A DNA stretch of 64,000 nt from Manihot esculenta (taxonomy: Eukaryota > Streptophyta > Magnoliopsida > Malpighiales > Euphorbiaceae): positions 25,772,020 to 25,836,019 of the forward strand of contig NC_035170.2 in the NCBI RefSeq assembly GCF_001659605.2. The letters run 5' to 3'. Numbering within the stretch: the stretch's first letter is position 1; every line of letters starts with the position of its first letter. The position numbers and the translations under genes were made by a program. This document shows positions 26,053 through 36,128 of the stretch, in pieces. The notes under the pieces are model-generated. The model was given only the letters and a program-made list of their open reading frames with translations. It was not told the origin of the DNA and ran no database searches.

Positions 26053-28262
26053 TGTAATACCCGGCTAGACTCCGATATCGGAATCCCTACCGTCCGGTGG
26101 GACCTCGGATGTCGGAAACCTCTAGAAGGGTAAAACTATGATTTTATGAAATGTTTTCATGTATTTCATGTTTTTAAGTAAGAAATTAAATGAGTTTTTG
26201 CATGAAAAATCTTTGGAGGAAAAACCCAGGTTCGGCCGCCGAAAGCAAAGTTCGGCCGCCGAACATGCATGCTTTCGGAGGGACTTTAGGCGCCCGAAAA
26301 TTTTGAGTGAGGGAAATGCAGGTTCGGCCGCCGAACTCCAAGTTCGGCCGCCGAACCTTGCATGCATGCGGAGGCACTTTCGGCCCCCGAACGTGGCCTG
26401 GCCAGCCACCTATAAAAGGGGCACTTAGCCGAAATGGGAGGGTTTTCTCCCATTTTCAGCCACAGCAAGCTTCCGACCTCCCTCTCCCAAATCTTGTGTT
26501 TTTCCTTCAATCCCCACCATTTTCTTTGAGTTTTAAGGTTCCACAAAAGTTTTTGAGTGTTTTTAAGCAAGTTTGGAGCTTGGAAGTCTTGGAGCTAAAT
26601 CCCTCCATTTTCCGAGCTAGGGTCGTTCTTCCTCTCGATCTTCAAGAGGTAAGCTCCGATCTATGCTTCTCTTATGTTTTATGATAGTTTTATGCAAGTT
26701 GATGGGGTAGAATGCATGTTTAGGCTTGTTGTTAGGTTTATGGGTTTATGTTGTGATTTGAACAATGTATGTTGGAAATGTGTTGTTTGAAGTGTTGTAG
26801 TTGGGGTATATTATAGTTTGAGATCCCTAGGTGTGATGTATGATGTGTATGCATGTGTAGAAACAAGTTTATGCATGTTTTGAGGCGTTTTGGAGGCTGT
26901 GGACACAAGGGAGCCAAGTTTCTGCCCTTCGGCAGAAACTCAGGTTCGGCCGCCGAAGTGACTTTCGGCCGCCGAACCCCCTTGTGGAGGCAGTTTCGGC
27001 TGCCGAAGCCTGCCCCCGAAACTCAAGTTTCGTCTCTGTCTGGGAGGTTCGGCCGCCGAAAGTGCCGCCGAACCTGCATGACTTTCGGCTGCAGAGGGAC
27101 TTTCGGCCGCCGAACCTGCCGCCGAAAGTGCCCTGTTCAGCCATTTCTTGCATGTTTTCATGTGATGTTTTCAGGATGTTTTAGGGGGTTTTTGGGGAGT
27201 ATTTTAGAGTCATATTCATGTATGTTTGGTCCCTCACTTGAGTCCACCTGTGTAGGTTCGGACCCGAGGAACCGAGACCCCCAGCAGTGAGCCAGCTGCT
27301 TCAGAGTCTCTTCAGAGCTAGCCAGAGGTGAGTGGAATAAACTTTAAGTTTTAAAGCAAATTAATGAAATGTTTTAGCATGATTCACGCATCATGAATGC
27401 CATGAGATATACTAGGTTGTTTGCATTAGAATTCACGAATATGTTGCATTGCATACTTTGTTGTTGATGTGGATGAATGTTGAATGATCCATTAGCCCTT
27501 GTATGTCATGATAGCCTATGTGAGTCCAGGTGTGCCTGCTACGGCTCTACGCCCCTGGCACTATGACAGATTATGGAAGTCCGGGTGTGCCTGCTACGGC
27601 TCTACGCCCCCGGCATGTATAAGTAAGAAAGATAGGGGCTAAATGGTGACAAGTTCATCCTTGTTGTGAAATGTTTGTGTTATGGCGCATACATGAAAGC
27701 ATGATTTAAATTGATGTTTTATTATTCTGCTCACTGGGCTCTAGTAGCTCACCCCACTCCCTTTATCCCCAGAGTTGCAGGTACAGGATAGATCAGGAAG
27801 TCGGCTAGAGTGAAGTTAAGTCATGTATGTTGTAATAGATAGTAGTGGACATGAACATGATGTAATGAGTATTTATGACCATGTAATGTAATGAATGATT
27901 TGATGATGTATTGAGGATTATAGTAGTGCTTGACCTAGAGGTGTGTGAATCCCCATTATGTACAGAGTGTTTAATGAGTAATGATGTTAATGACCATGAT
28001 TATCCAAGCTGATATGTATGATGATGATACCCCATTGGAGTATTTGATGAGGACTCCAGTGTGGGGTTTATGTATGATTTTGTGCATGCACAGGTTTTGC
28101 TTGGATAAGAGAAAAGAAAAATTTTTACAGATCATGTATATGTTGTTATGTATGGGATTCCACAGGTTTACAGGAGGTATGTAGGCTTGCTACGGGTCCC
28201 GGCGGCCTTAAGCCGATCTGGATCCTAGCGCCGGTAACGGGTCGGATTTCCGGGTCGTTACA
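26053..28262 (+). repeat. Gypsy LTR 1 (left)
   Basis: TGTAATACCCGG...CGTTACA, 2210 bases. U3 holds TTCGGC-C-GCCGAA inverted repeats at about 26230-26395 and a TATA box at 26411-26418. The transcribed part has a second cluster at about 26940-27135 and a two-unit tandem repeat (period 54, about 27521-27625). By eye it differs from LTR 3 at about seven places and from LTR 2 at about eleven. Confidence 0.95.
26411..26418 (+). promoter_or_regulatory. TATA box of gypsy LTR 1
   Basis: TATAAAAG in the context CCACCTATAAAAGGGGC, placed after the first cluster of TTCGGC inverted repeats. Transcription would start near 26440. Confidence 0.8.
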
Positions 28263-28524
28263 GAGTGGTATCAGAGCCCTAGGTTCATATGGTCGGACCT
28301 AGAGTGTCGGGCTCATAGATGTTCTAGAAGGTCAAGCACACTAGGAAAATCATGTCCACTAGGATAGGATGTAGAGTCCTGTCTATATGATGATATGATA
28401 TGCCATGATGATATGCATGTGCATAAATGCTATGATATGATGCTATGTATGTGATGAGGGTTCATGTGTTTCCACATGAACCATATGATGCTAATGATTG
28501 CTTATGCTATGTGCTGTTTTTCAG
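26649..28524 (+). other. Candidate spliced leader of the gypsy messenger
   Basis: Strong donors lie at 26649 (CAAGAG/GTAAGC) and 27328 (CCAGAG/GTGAGTGG). Acceptors end at 27255 (CACCTGTGTAG) and 28524 (CTGTTTTTCAG). Splicing would join about 26440-26648, 27256-27327 and 28525 onward, putting gag ATG 28533 eight bases after the last junction and removing many upstream ATGs. Both donors and the first acceptor recur in the diverged solo LTR (45404-45405, 44695-44696 and 44775-44776, minus strand), and the first donor recurs in the LTR at 1-1152. Splicing itself is inferred. Confidence 0.45.
28266..28277 (+). other. Primer-binding site, first unit
   Basis: TGGTATCAGAGC, three bases after the LTR, is complementary to the 3' end of initiator methionine tRNA, the usual minus-strand primer in plant LTR elements. 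Confidence 0.95.
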
Positions 28525-28532
28525 AAGATAGA

Positions 28533-31500
28533 ATGAGAGGAACTCGTCGATCTGCACGATTGACTGGAGTGCCACCTCAGGACGAGGGCGCTGATGCCCG
28601 TCCTCCAGCATTGCCTAGGGCAATGTCCAGTAGGTCCAACAGAGACAGAGTAGCTAGAGACCCTAGAAGGTCTTTGGATCTGGGTAGAAGCAGATCAGTA
28701 AGGGGAACAGTGCAGGGAGGAATGTCTGAGGATATGGAAGTAGATCAGAGGAGGGATGGCAGTCTCGGTGTGAGCATGCCGGAAGAGGGCATGGGAGAAT
28801 CAGAAGGAGGCACTCAGGCCTCGAGTTATGTCCAGCCACATCACTACCCACCCTATTCACACCATCCAGGGTATTCGATGGGAGGTACATCGGATTACCC
28901 CAGTTTTAGCCCTTATCCTCCACATATGCCATACCCACCTTACTACCCACCATACTCTCAGTACCCCATGTACCCACCTCCACCTCCCTATACCAGTACA
29001 GCAAACCCTACCCCAGGGGATGTTGCACCTCCACCACCACCAGTACCTACTGTCCCGGAAACACAAGTACCCAAACCTACCTCATCTGGAGGGAGCAAGG
29101 TCAAGATGACCGATTACATGAAGTTGGGTGCTCCTCAGTACAGAGCAGGCGATGACCCATTTGAGTATCTGAGCAGGGTCAAGACTATTACAGATGAGAT
29201 AGGGGCTGATGACAGTAGAGCCATTCAGATGGCTGGGTTCACACTGGAGTGCAAGAAGGCACGTGGTTGGTTTAAGAACTATGTGAACCCGAGAGCGGAC
29301 AGTATGTCCTGGGAGGAGTTCGCAAATGAGTTTGCAGGATGGGCTTTCCCTGAGAGCTCTAGAGAGCAGAAGATGATAGAATTCGAACAGTTGAGGCAGA
29401 CTGAACAGATGAGTGTGGAGGAGTACACAGACAGGTTCCTGGAGTTGTTGCCATATGCTGGGCAGAATTTGGACACAGATCAAAAGAAGTCAAGGAGATA
29501 TATTATGAGGCTGCACTCCAGGTATTCCTCTTTGATACAGTCAGCAGAGAGGGAGAGTTTCCATGCCATAGTGGATATGGCTAGGAGAATGGAGGCTAGT
29601 GCTATCGTTGAGGGGAAGGTAAAACAGTCAGTGGCACAGTCTTCTGGTTCCAAGACCCCAGGTGGGGAAAGGTTAGACTCTTCTTCTCTGAGTGCAGCAG
29701 TTGCAGGCAGTAAGAAGTGGGACAGAGGCCACAGAAAATCTAAGAAGAATAAGTTCTGGAACAAGATCAAGTCAGGTCTGGGTTTAGGCAGTGGCTCAAG
29801 CTCTGGCGCAGAGGTTACAGCATGTATGAGATGTGGGAGACCACACAAGGGAGTATGTCTGGCAGGGACAAACACATGTTTCAGATGCGGACAGGCGGGT
29901 CATTTGGCTCGAGATTGTCCTAGAGCAGCCTTTGCAGCACCGTCTCAGCAGACAGCCTCCGGCAGTGTGGTGCAGCCAGTAGCTCCAGCCGCAACACAGG
30001 CCAGTGGCAGAGGCAGAGGGAGAGGGTCAGCCTCTTCATCAGCAGGATACAGAGGTGAAGGTCCATCAGCTCCGGCACGGATCTTCACTATGACTCAGCA
30101 GGAGGCCAACACATCCAACACCGTGGTGGCAGGTAATCTCATCATTGGTTGTTCTGATGTGTATGCCTTAATGGACCCGGGTGCATCTCATTCTTTTATT
30201 GCTCCGAGAGTCGTGGAGAGGGTAGGATTGATGGTCTCTGGGTTAGAGTGTCCCCTATGGGTCAGTGGACCCAAGTGTGACCCGTCAGTGGCAGAGGCAG
30301 TCTGCCAATGTAGTCCAGTTTTCATAGAGGGAAGATGCCTTTCCGCCGACCTCGTGGTTCTAGATTTGACAGATTTTGACGTCATTCTAGGGATGGATTG
30401 GTTATCGACCCATGGTGCTACCTTGGACTGTAGAGACAAGGTAGTCAGATTCAGAGATCAGGATGGGTCAGAGGTCGTCTTCAGAGGAGACAAGAGGGGT
30501 ACACCTAGAGGTCTGATCTCAGCTCTTCAGGCTCGTAGGTTGCTTAGGAGGGGATGTCAGGGGTTTCTAGCTCATGTGAGGGAGTTAGATAGTCATGTCA
30601 GAGAGCCCGCCTCAGTGCCTGTGGTGAGTGAGTTCTTAGATGTTTTCCCAGACGAGCTGCCAGGGTTACCACCTGCTAGGGAGATAGAGTTCGAGATTGA
30701 GTTAATGCCTGGTACCAGACCGATCTCTATCCCTCCCTACAGGATGGCACCAGCTGAATTGAAAGAACTGAAGGAACAGTTGCAAGAGCTGGTAGATAAG
30801 GGTTTCATCCGACCGAGTACTTCACCTTGGGGTGCTCCGGTTTTGTTTGTGAGGAAGAAGGATGGATCCCTCAGACTTTGTATCGACTACAGACAGTTGA
30901 ACAAGGTCACTACCAAGAACAAGTACCCTTTGCCGAGGATCGACGATCTATTCGACCAGCTAGCAGGAGCAGGTTGTTTCTCCAAAATAGATCTGAGATC
31001 AGGGTACCATCAGTTGAGGATAAGGAATGAAGATGTACCGAAGACAGCTTTCAGGACCAGGTATGGGCACTATGAGTTCCTTGTGATGCCGTTTGGGTTG
31101 ACCAACGCCCCTGCAGCATTCATGGACCTCATGAACAGAGTATTCAGTCAGTATCTGGATCACTTCGTTATTGTCTTCATAGATGATATCTTAGTGTATT
31201 CCAGAAATGCAGAGGAGCATGCCCATCACCTGAGGACAGTTTTGCAGACCTTGAGAGAGCATGGCTTGTATGCCAAGTTCTCCAAGTGTGAGTTTTGGCT
31301 TAGGAGCATTTCATTCTTGGGGCACATTGTGTCAGAACAGGGTATTGAAGTAGACCCCAAGAAGGTAGAGGCTGTAGCTAACTGGCCTAGACCCACCACA
31401 GTGACCGAGATCAAGAGTTTTCTGGGTTTAGCAGGTTACTACAGGAGGTTCGTTCAGGACTTCTCAAAGATTGCTGCTCCTATGACCAAATTGACAAAGA

Positions 31501-33518
31501 AGAATCAGAAGTTCATATGGACCGATCAGTGTGAGGAAAGCTTTGAGGAGCTTAAGAGGAGGTTGACTTCAGCACCGGTGTTAGCTCTGCCAAAAAGTGA
31601 TGATGACTTCTCAGTATATTGTGATGCGTCCCGTGTGGGACTGGGTTGTGTGCTAATGCAAAATGAGAGGGTGATCGCTTATGCTTCTAGGCAGCTGAAG
31701 AAGCATGAGCTGAATTACCCCACACATGACCTAGAGATGGCAGCAGTGATCTTTGCACTCAAGATGTGGAGGCATTACCTTTATGGGGTAAAGTGTGAGA
31801 TCTTCACAGATCATAAGAGCCTGCAGTACATCCTGAGTCAGAGAGAACTGAACTTGAGGCAGAGGAGATGGGTAGAGCTGTTGAGTGACTATGATTGCAA
31901 GATTCAGTACCATCCGGGTAAGGCGAATGTTGTGGCAGACGCCCTAAGCCGGAAATCACTCGGCAGTCTATCCCACATTTCAGCAGAGAGGAGGCCGGTG
32001 GTGAAGGAGTTCCACAGACTTATGAGTGAGGGATTACAGTTGGAGTTGTCTGGCACAGGTGCCTTAGTGGCTCAGATGAGAGTGACACCCGTGTTTCTGG
32101 AGCAGGTAGCTCAGAAACAGCATGAGGACCCAGAGTTGGTCAGGATAGCCAGAACGGTTCAGTCAGGCCAGAGTAATGAGTTCAAGTTTGATGATAAGGG
32201 GATCCTCCGCTACGGGAACAGATTATGTGTGCCAGATGACATTGGTCTGAAGGGAGATATTATGGGGGAAGCCCATAATACCAGGTATAGTGTTCACCCT
32301 GGAGCCACCAAGATGTATCAGGATCTGAAGAGAGTGTATTGGTGGCCAGCTATGAAGAAGGACGTGGCACTGTTCGTGTCAGCCTGCGATGTGTGTCAGA
32401 GGGTGAAACTAGAGCATCAGAAGCCGGCTGGAATGTTGAATCCACTACCGATTCCAGAGTGGAAATGGGAGAATATAGCTATGGACTTCGTAGTGGGGTT
32501 ACCGGCGACGTCCAACAGATTGGACTCCATATGGGTGATTGTGGACAGACTCACCAAATCTGCTCACTTCATCCCTGTCAGGAGTGGTTACTCTGTGGAC
32601 AAGTTGGCGCAGGTGTACGTAGATGAGATTGTCAGACTGCATGGGGTCCCGGTATCTATAGTGTCAGATAGAGGGCCCCAGTTCACCTCCAGGTTTTGGC
32701 GGAGTCTGCAGAACGCTATGGGTACCAGATTAGACTTCAGTACTGCCTTCCACCCACAGACAGACGGACAGTCAGAGAGGACCATCCAGACAATAGAGGA
32801 TATGCTCAGAATGTGTGTGCTAGATTTTGGCGGTTCTTGGAGGCAGCATCTACCTTTGGTGGAGTTTGCCTACAATAACAGCTATCATGCTAGCATAGGG
32901 ATGGCTCCATATGAAGCTTTGTATGGGAGGAAGTGCAGATCACCTATCTGCTGGGAGGAAGTAGGAGAGAGGACTCTTGCGGGTCCGGAGTTAGTAGAGC
33001 TTACCAGCAGGGTGGTACCCATAATCAGAGAGAGGATCAAGACTGCTGCTAGTCGGCAGAAGAGTTATGCAGATATCCGCAGAAGACAGCTAGAGTTTCA
33101 GGAGGGGGATTTGGTTTTGCTCAAGGTGTCTCCTATGAAAGGAGTGGTTCGGTTCGGGAAGAAGGGTAAGTTAGCTCCACGGTACATCGGTCCTTTCGAG
33201 GTGCTTCAGAGGGTCGGTAATGTGTCGTACAAGCTAGACTTGCCTGCTTCGATGGAGAGAATCCATCCGGTTTTCCATGTTTCTCTGTTACGGAAGTACG
33301 TGTCGGATCCTGGAAAGGTTCTTAGTGAGCCTGATATGGAGATCCATGAGGATCTCACCTATGTAGAACAGCCAGTGCGGATCCTAGACACTCAGATCAG
33401 AAAGCTGAGGAACAAGGAAATCCCGATGGTGAAAGTCCTTTGGAACCACCACAATATTGAAGAATGCACCTGGGAGACACGGGAGTCCATGCTCCAGCAA
33501 TACCCCCATCTGTTTTGA
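28533..33518 (+). CDS. Gypsy Gag-Pol polyprotein, first unit
   Basis: One uninterrupted frame. It is open from 28464 (1684 codons), but the start at 28533 ([12 protein letters not shown]) is preferred because an acceptor-like CAG lies just upstream. Numbered from 28464: Pro/Tyr-rich stretch (about 120-210); capsid (about 230-400); CCHC knuckle [14 protein letters not shown] at 472; protease with DPGAS at 571 (DSGA/DPGA variants are known in plant gypsy elements); reverse transcriptase with FIDD at 905-908; RNase H from CDAS at 1053; integrase with HHCC from His 1271 and catalytic Asp 1341, Asp 1402 and Glu 1438 (exact 35-residue spacing); and a chromodomain at about 1638-1684. All catalytic motifs are present. 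The enzymes copy the element's RNA to DNA in virus-like particles and insert it; the chromodomain usually guides insertion to heterochromatin. Confidence 0.97.
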   Translation: MRGTRRSARLTGVPPQDEGADARPPALPRAMSSRSNRDRVARDPRRSLDLGRSRSVRGTVQGGMSEDMEVDQRRDGSLGVSMPEEGMGESEGGTQASSYVQPHHYPPYSHHPGYSMGGTSDYPSFSPYPPHMPYPPYYPPYSQYPMYPPPPPYTSTANPTPGDVAPPPPPVPTVPETQVPKPTSSGGSKVKMTDYMKLGAPQYRAGDDPFEYLSRVKTITDEIGADDSRAIQMAGFTLECKKARGWFKNYVNPRADSMSWEEFANEFAGWAFPESSREQKMIEFEQLRQTEQMSVEEYTDRFLELLPYAGQNLDTDQKKSRRYIMRLHSRYSSLIQSAERESFHAIVDMARRMEASAIVEGKVKQSVAQSSGSKTPGGERLDSSSLSAAVAGSKKWDRGHRKSKKNKFWNKIKSGLGLGSGSSSGAEVTACMRCGRPHKGVCLAGTNTCFRCGQAGHLARDCPRAAFAAPSQQTASGSVVQPVAPAATQASGRGRGRGSASSSAGYRGEGPSAPARIFTMTQQEANTSNTVVAGNLIIGCSDVYALMDPGASHSFIAPRVVERVGLMVSGLECPLWVSGPKCDPSVAEAVCQCSPVFIEGRCLSADLVVLDLTDFDVILGMDWLSTHGATLDCRDKVVRFRDQDGSEVVFRGDKRGTPRGLISALQARRLLRRGCQGFLAHVRELDSHVREPASVPVVSEFLDVFPDELPGLPPAREIEFEIELMPGTRPISIPPYRMAPAELKELKEQLQELVDKGFIRPSTSPWGAPVLFVRKKDGSLRLCIDYRQLNKVTTKNKYPLPRIDDLFDQLAGAGCFSKIDLRSGYHQLRIRNEDVPKTAFRTRYGHYEFLVMPFGLTNAPAAFMDLMNRVFSQYLDHFVIVFIDDILVYSRNAEEHAHHLRTVLQTLREHGLYAKFSKCEFWLRSISFLGHIVSEQGIEVDPKKVEAVANWPRPTTVTEIKSFLGLAGYYRRFVQDFSKIAAPMTKLTKKNQKFIWTDQCEESFEELKRRLTSAPVLALPKSDDDFSVYCDASRVGLGCVLMQNERVIAYASRQLKKHELNYPTHDLEMAAVIFALKMWRHYLYGVKCEIFTDHKSLQYILSQRELNLRQRRWVELLSDYDCKIQYHPGKANVVADALSRKSLGSLSHISAERRPVVKEFHRLMSEGLQLELSGTGALVAQMRVTPVFLEQVAQKQHEDPELVRIARTVQSGQSNEFKFDDKGILRYGNRLCVPDDIGLKGDIMGEAHNTRYSVHPGATKMYQDLKRVYWWPAMKKDVALFVSACDVCQRVKLEHQKPAGMLNPLPIPEWKWENIAMDFVVGLPATSNRLDSIWVIVDRLTKSAHFIPVRSGYSVDKLAQVYVDEIVRLHGVPVSIVSDRGPQFTSRFWRSLQNAMGTRLDFSTAFHPQTDGQSERTIQTIEDMLRMCVLDFGGSWRQHLPLVEFAYNNSYHASIGMAPYEALYGRKCRSPICWEEVGERTLAGPELVELTSRVVPIIRERIKTAASRQKSYADIRRRQLEFQEGDLVLLKVSPMKGVVRFGKKGKLAPRYIGPFEVLQRVGNVSYKLDLPASMERIHPVFHVSLLRKYVSDPGKVLSEPDMEIHEDLTYVEQPVRILDTQIRKLRNKEIPMVKVLWNHHNIEECTWETRESMLQQYPHLF

Positions 33519-33636
33519 GGTGAGTGTTAGTTGTTCTATGTGTTGCATGTATGATATATTGTATGCTATGTTGTATGTTATGATTGATGCCATGCTTTGT
33601 ATGTTAGTTGAGGAACATTCGGGGACGAATGTTCTT

Positions 33637-33649
33637 AAGGGGGGGAGAA
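33637..33649 (+). other. Polypurine tract, first unit
   Basis: AAGGGGGGGAGAA directly precedes the middle LTR and is the plus-strand primer. Confidence 0.9.
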
Positions 33650-35858
33650 TGTAATACCCGGCTAGACTCCGGTATCGGAATCCCTACCGTCCGGTGGGAC
33701 CTCGGATGTCGGAAACCTCTAGAAGGGTAAAACTATGATTTTATGAAATGTTTTCATGTATTTCATGTTTTTAAGTAAGAAATTAAATGAGTTTTTGCAT
33801 GAAAAATCTTTGGAGGAAAACCCAGGTTCGGCCGCCGAACTCGAAGTTCGGCCGCCGAACATGCATGCTTTCGGAGGGACTTTAGGCGCCCGAAAATTTT
33901 GAGTGAGGGAAATGCAGGTTCGGCCGCCGAACTCCAAGTTCGGCCGCCGAACCTTGCATGCATGCGGAGGCACTTTCGGCCCCCGAACGTGGCCTGGCCA
34001 GCCACCTATAAAAGGGGCACTTAGCCGAAATGGGAGAGTTTTCTCCCATTTTCAGCCACAGCAAGCTTCCGACCTCCCTCTCCCAAATCTTGTGTTTTTC
34101 CTTCAATCCCCACCATTTTCTTTGAGTTTTAAGGTTCCACAAAAGTTTTTGAGTGTTTTTAAGCAAGTTTGGAGCTTGGAAGTCTTGGAGCTAAATCCCT
34201 CCATTTTCCGAGCTAGGGTCGTTCTTCCTCTCGATCTTCAAGAGGTAAGCTTCGATCTATGCTTCTTTTATGTTTTATGAAAGTTTTATGCAAGTTGATG
34301 GGGTAGAATGCATGTTTAGGCTTGTTGTTAGGTTTATGGGTTTATGTTGTGATTTGAACAATGTATGTTGGAAATGTGTTGTTTGAAGTGTTGTAGTTGG
34401 GGTATATTATAGTTTGAGACCCCTAGGTGTGATGTATGATGTGTATGCATGTGTAGAAACAAGTTTATGCATGTTTTGAGGCGTTTTGGAGGCTGTGGAC
34501 ACAAGGGAGCCAAGTTTCTGCCCTTCGGCAGAAACTCAGGTTCGGCCGCCGAAGTGACTTTCGGCCGCCGAACCCCCTTGTGGAGGCAGTTTCGGCTGCC
34601 GAAGCCTGCCCCCGAAACTCAAGTTTCGTCTCTGTCTGGGAGGTTCGGCCGCCGAAAGTGCCGCCGAACCTGCATGACTTTCGGCTGCAGAGGGACTTTC
34701 GGCCGCCGAACCTGCCGCCGAAAGTGCCCTGTTCAGCCATTTCTTGCATGTTTTCATGTGATGTTTTCAGGATGTTTTAGGGGGTTTTTGGGGAGTATTT
34801 TAGAGTCATATTCATGTATGTTTGGTCCCTCATTTGAGTCCACCTGTGTAGGTTCGGACCCGAGGAACCGAGACCCCCAGCAGTGAGCCAGCTGCTTCAG
34901 AGTCTCTTCAGAGCTAGCCAGAGGTGAGTGGAATAAACTTTAAGTTTTAAAGCAAATTAATGAAATGTTTTAGCATGATTCACGCATCATGAATGCCATG
35001 AGATATATTAGGTTGTTTGCATTAGAATTCACGAATATGTTGCATTGCATACTTTGTTGTTGATGTGGATGAATGTTGAATGATCCATTAGCCCTTGTAT
35101 GTCATGATAGCCTATGTGAGTCCAGGTGTGCCTGCTACGGCTCTACGCCCCTGGCACTATGACAGATTATGGAAGTCCGGGTGTGCCTGCTACGGCTCTA
35201 CGCCCCCGGCATGTATAAGTAAGAAAGATAGGGGCTAAATGGTGACAAGTTCATCCTTGTTGTGAAATGTTTGTGTTATGGCGCATACATGAAAGCATGA
35301 TTTAAATTGATGTTTTATTATTCTGCTCACTGGGCTCTAGTAGCTCACCCCACTCCCTTTATCCCCAGAGTTGCAGGTACAGGATAGATCAGGAAGTCGG
35401 CTAGAGTGAAGTTAAGTCATGTATGTTGTAATAGATAGTAGTGGACATGAACATGATGTAATGAGTATTTATGACCATGTAATGTAATGAATGATTTGAT
35501 GATGTATTGAGGATTATAGTAGTGCTTGACCTAGAGGTGTGTGAATCCCCATTATGTACAGAGTGTTTAATGAGTAATGATGTTAATGACCATGATTATC
35601 CAAGCTGATATGTATGATGATGATACCCCATTGGAGTATTTGATGAGGACTCCAGTGTGGGGTTTATGTATGATTTTGTGCATGCACAGGTTTTGCTTGG
35701 ATAAGAGAAAAGAAAAATTTTTACAGATCATGTATATGTTGTTATGTATGGGATTCCACAGGTTTACAGGAGGTATGTAGGCTTGCTACGGGTCCCGGCG
35801 GCCTTAAGCCGATCTGGATCCTAGCGCCGGTAACGGGTCGGATTTCCGGGTCGTTACA
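33650..35858 (+). repeat. Gypsy LTR 2 (middle, shared)
   Basis: 2209 bases, serving as 3' LTR of the first unit and 5' LTR of the second. Its private differences all fall in its first 1.4 kb (for example CCGAACTCGAAG at about 33837 where LTRs 1 and 3 have CCGAAAGCAAAG). Confidence 0.95.
34007..34014 (+). promoter_or_regulatory. TATA box of gypsy LTR 2
   Basis: Same element and context as in LTR 1. From here the second unit could be transcribed separately. Confidence 0.8.
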
Positions 35859-35861
35859 GAG

Positions 35862-35873
35862 TGGTATCAGAGC
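35862..35873 (+). other. Primer-binding site, second unit
   Basis: TGGTATCAGAGC three bases after the middle LTR, identical to the first unit. Confidence 0.95.
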
Positions 35874-36128
35874 CCTAGGTTCATATGGTCGGACCTAGAG
35901 TGTCGGGCTCATAGATGTTCTAGAAGGTCAAGCACACTAGGAAAATCATGTCCACTAGGATAGGATGTAGAGTCCTGTCTATATGATGATATGATATGCC
36001 ATGATGATATGCATGTGCATAAATGCTATGATGTGATGCTATGTATGTGATGAGGGTTCATGTGTTTCCACATGAACCATATGATGCTAATGATTGCTTA
36101 TACTATGTGCTGTTTTTCAGAAGATAGA

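Noticed and set aside
27521..27625. CRISPR-like direct repeats
   Set aside because: Two 54-base tandem units in a plant LTR, without spacers or cas genes.
26053..28262. LTR 1 and the second unit as an assembly duplication
   Set aside because: Scattered variants and a 12-bp indel distinguish the units, and the outer target duplication fits real insertion. Collapse or duplication is still worth testing with reads.
28266..28277. Initiator tRNA gene
   Set aside because: Only the 3' terminal complement is present directly after an LTR, so it is a primer-binding site. The same applies at 35862 and 62986.
28464..28532. Upstream gag start at 28464
   Set aside because: The 23 extra residues are Met/His/Cys-rich, vary between units, and are preceded by many out-of-frame ATGs. 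ATG 28533 after a splice-like acceptor fits better.
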